Origin: Fragilaria radians
Taxonomy: Eukaryota; Bacillariophyta; Fragilariophyceae; Fragilariales; Fragilariaceae
DNA length: 15,673 bases
Reading direction: 5' to 3'
Assembly (NCBI GenBank): GCA_900642245.1
Contig: CAAAJI010000018.1
Span: 467,061-482,733, forward strand
In this document: positions 15,161-15,673 of the stretch, one piece after another
Layout of the letters: every line of letters starts with the position of its first letter
Position numbering within the stretch: position 1 is the stretch's first letter
Program-made: the position numbers and the translations under genes
Notes under the pieces: generated by a model
Told to the model about the DNA's origin: nothing
Seen by the model: only the letters and a program-made list of their open reading frames with translations
The model's database searches: none

Positions 15161-15673
15161 TTAAGAAGGATCTTCTTTATCTATAGCTTTAGCTTTAAAC
15201 TCTATAATATCACTTACCTTGTTGAACGAAGCGTAGCTCGTTGAAAACTCATATGTCACAGGTGGCGGATTCTTGAAGTTTCTGCAATGATCAGCCACGG
15301 CCATGGATTCCGAAGCCATAGCTGTACCCACTACATGAGCTGCTTCATTGTGTTTCTGAATAACATTGGAGACTGCCATTTTAACCCGCAAAAAAACCAT
15401 CTCTCATTGCATCAATAGCTGTTGATGCATCAATTGTTGTATCGACCAAGTCCCTCGGATCAATCGGATGAAGCCAACCAAGGAGCTGAAATAGACATGG
15501 CAGATTCCACAGCACTAGATATTGCCTCTGATTTTGCTCTTCCAAGATCCACTTTAATGGCTAACAAAGCTTTACTCAATATCCCGGTAGTTAGTAAGGC
15601 ATGCTTTTCCTGTAATTTTTCAACAAGGCGCCATTTGAAGCTGTTGAGACATTGTATGGTCTTTTCAGTACAT
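15161..15673 (-). pseudogene. Frame-broken minus-strand coding remnant, family unknown
   Basis: Three protein-like stretches follow one another on the minus strand in different frames. The first runs from the window edge to TGA at 15460-15462 and is helical (LLAIKVDLGRAKSEAISSAV). The second ends at TAA 15381-15383 (GWLHPIDPRDLVDTTIDAST). The third begins in a T7 run near 15393 and ends at 15161 (VIQKHNEAAHVVGTAMASES). The overlap of frames and the T7 run point to small indels and not to introns. The protein continues beyond the window. I do not recognise it. It could be another retroelement's gag or a decayed host gene. Confidence 0.45.

Noticed and set aside
1..15673. CRISPR array, bacterial operons or ribosome binding sites
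   Set aside because: There are no short regularly spaced repeats and no bacterial-type genes. All recognisable coding is from eukaryotic LTR retrotransposons.

Overview
The window holds no single-copy host gene. It is a stack of nested and broken LTR retrotransposons, which points to a eukaryotic nuclear genome. The Ty1/copia proteins have features I associate with diatom-type (CoDi-like) elements: a Gag zinc finger of the form HWCPNHKAWTRH, a protease motif without DSG, and an integrase end rich in AHFQN/ERRIR. A stramenopile alga, most likely a diatom, is my best guess (about 65% sure, from family recall only). Base composition is AT-rich.

Layout, left to right. Positions 1-243 are a chimeric scrap made from element A: part of its LTR, then a 42-bp piece of its gag, then a snapback palindrome. 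Positions 244-806 and 8312-8445 are the two halves of B', an old copia integrase fragment. Element A (807-8311) inserted between them. A has 538-bp LTRs (3 mismatches), AGGAC target duplications, TAAAG...CTTTA ends and a broken gag-pol. A carries a 1,048-bp element (4051-5098) nested in its integrase. This insert is bounded by TTGCA duplications and has 246/247-bp LTRs, no coding capacity, and a polypurine tract. It is a TRIM (terminal-repeat retrotransposon in miniature), and each LTR contains a TATA box followed by a tRNA-like sequence with Pol III A- and B-box matches.

From about 8446 comes element B (leader, gag, pol to about 12585), a second copia family related to B'. It has stops, frameshifts and a deleted RNase H. 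It is fused to element D, a Ty3/gypsy fragment (12586-12981 and 13779-15027). D is interrupted by element C (12982-13778), a minus-strand copia remnant. C's LTR also has a TATA-like stretch, a tRNA-like sequence with a perfect B box, and a T5 run just after it. The last 500 bases hold a frame-broken minus-strand coding remnant of unknown family.

The main interest is the recurring LTR design of TATA box then tRNA-like module in two different elements (TRIM and C). Second is an age paradox: the nested TRIM's LTRs differ by about 4%, while the LTRs of its host A differ by about 0.6%. This suggests A was copied, already defective and already carrying the TRIM, by enzymes supplied in trans.
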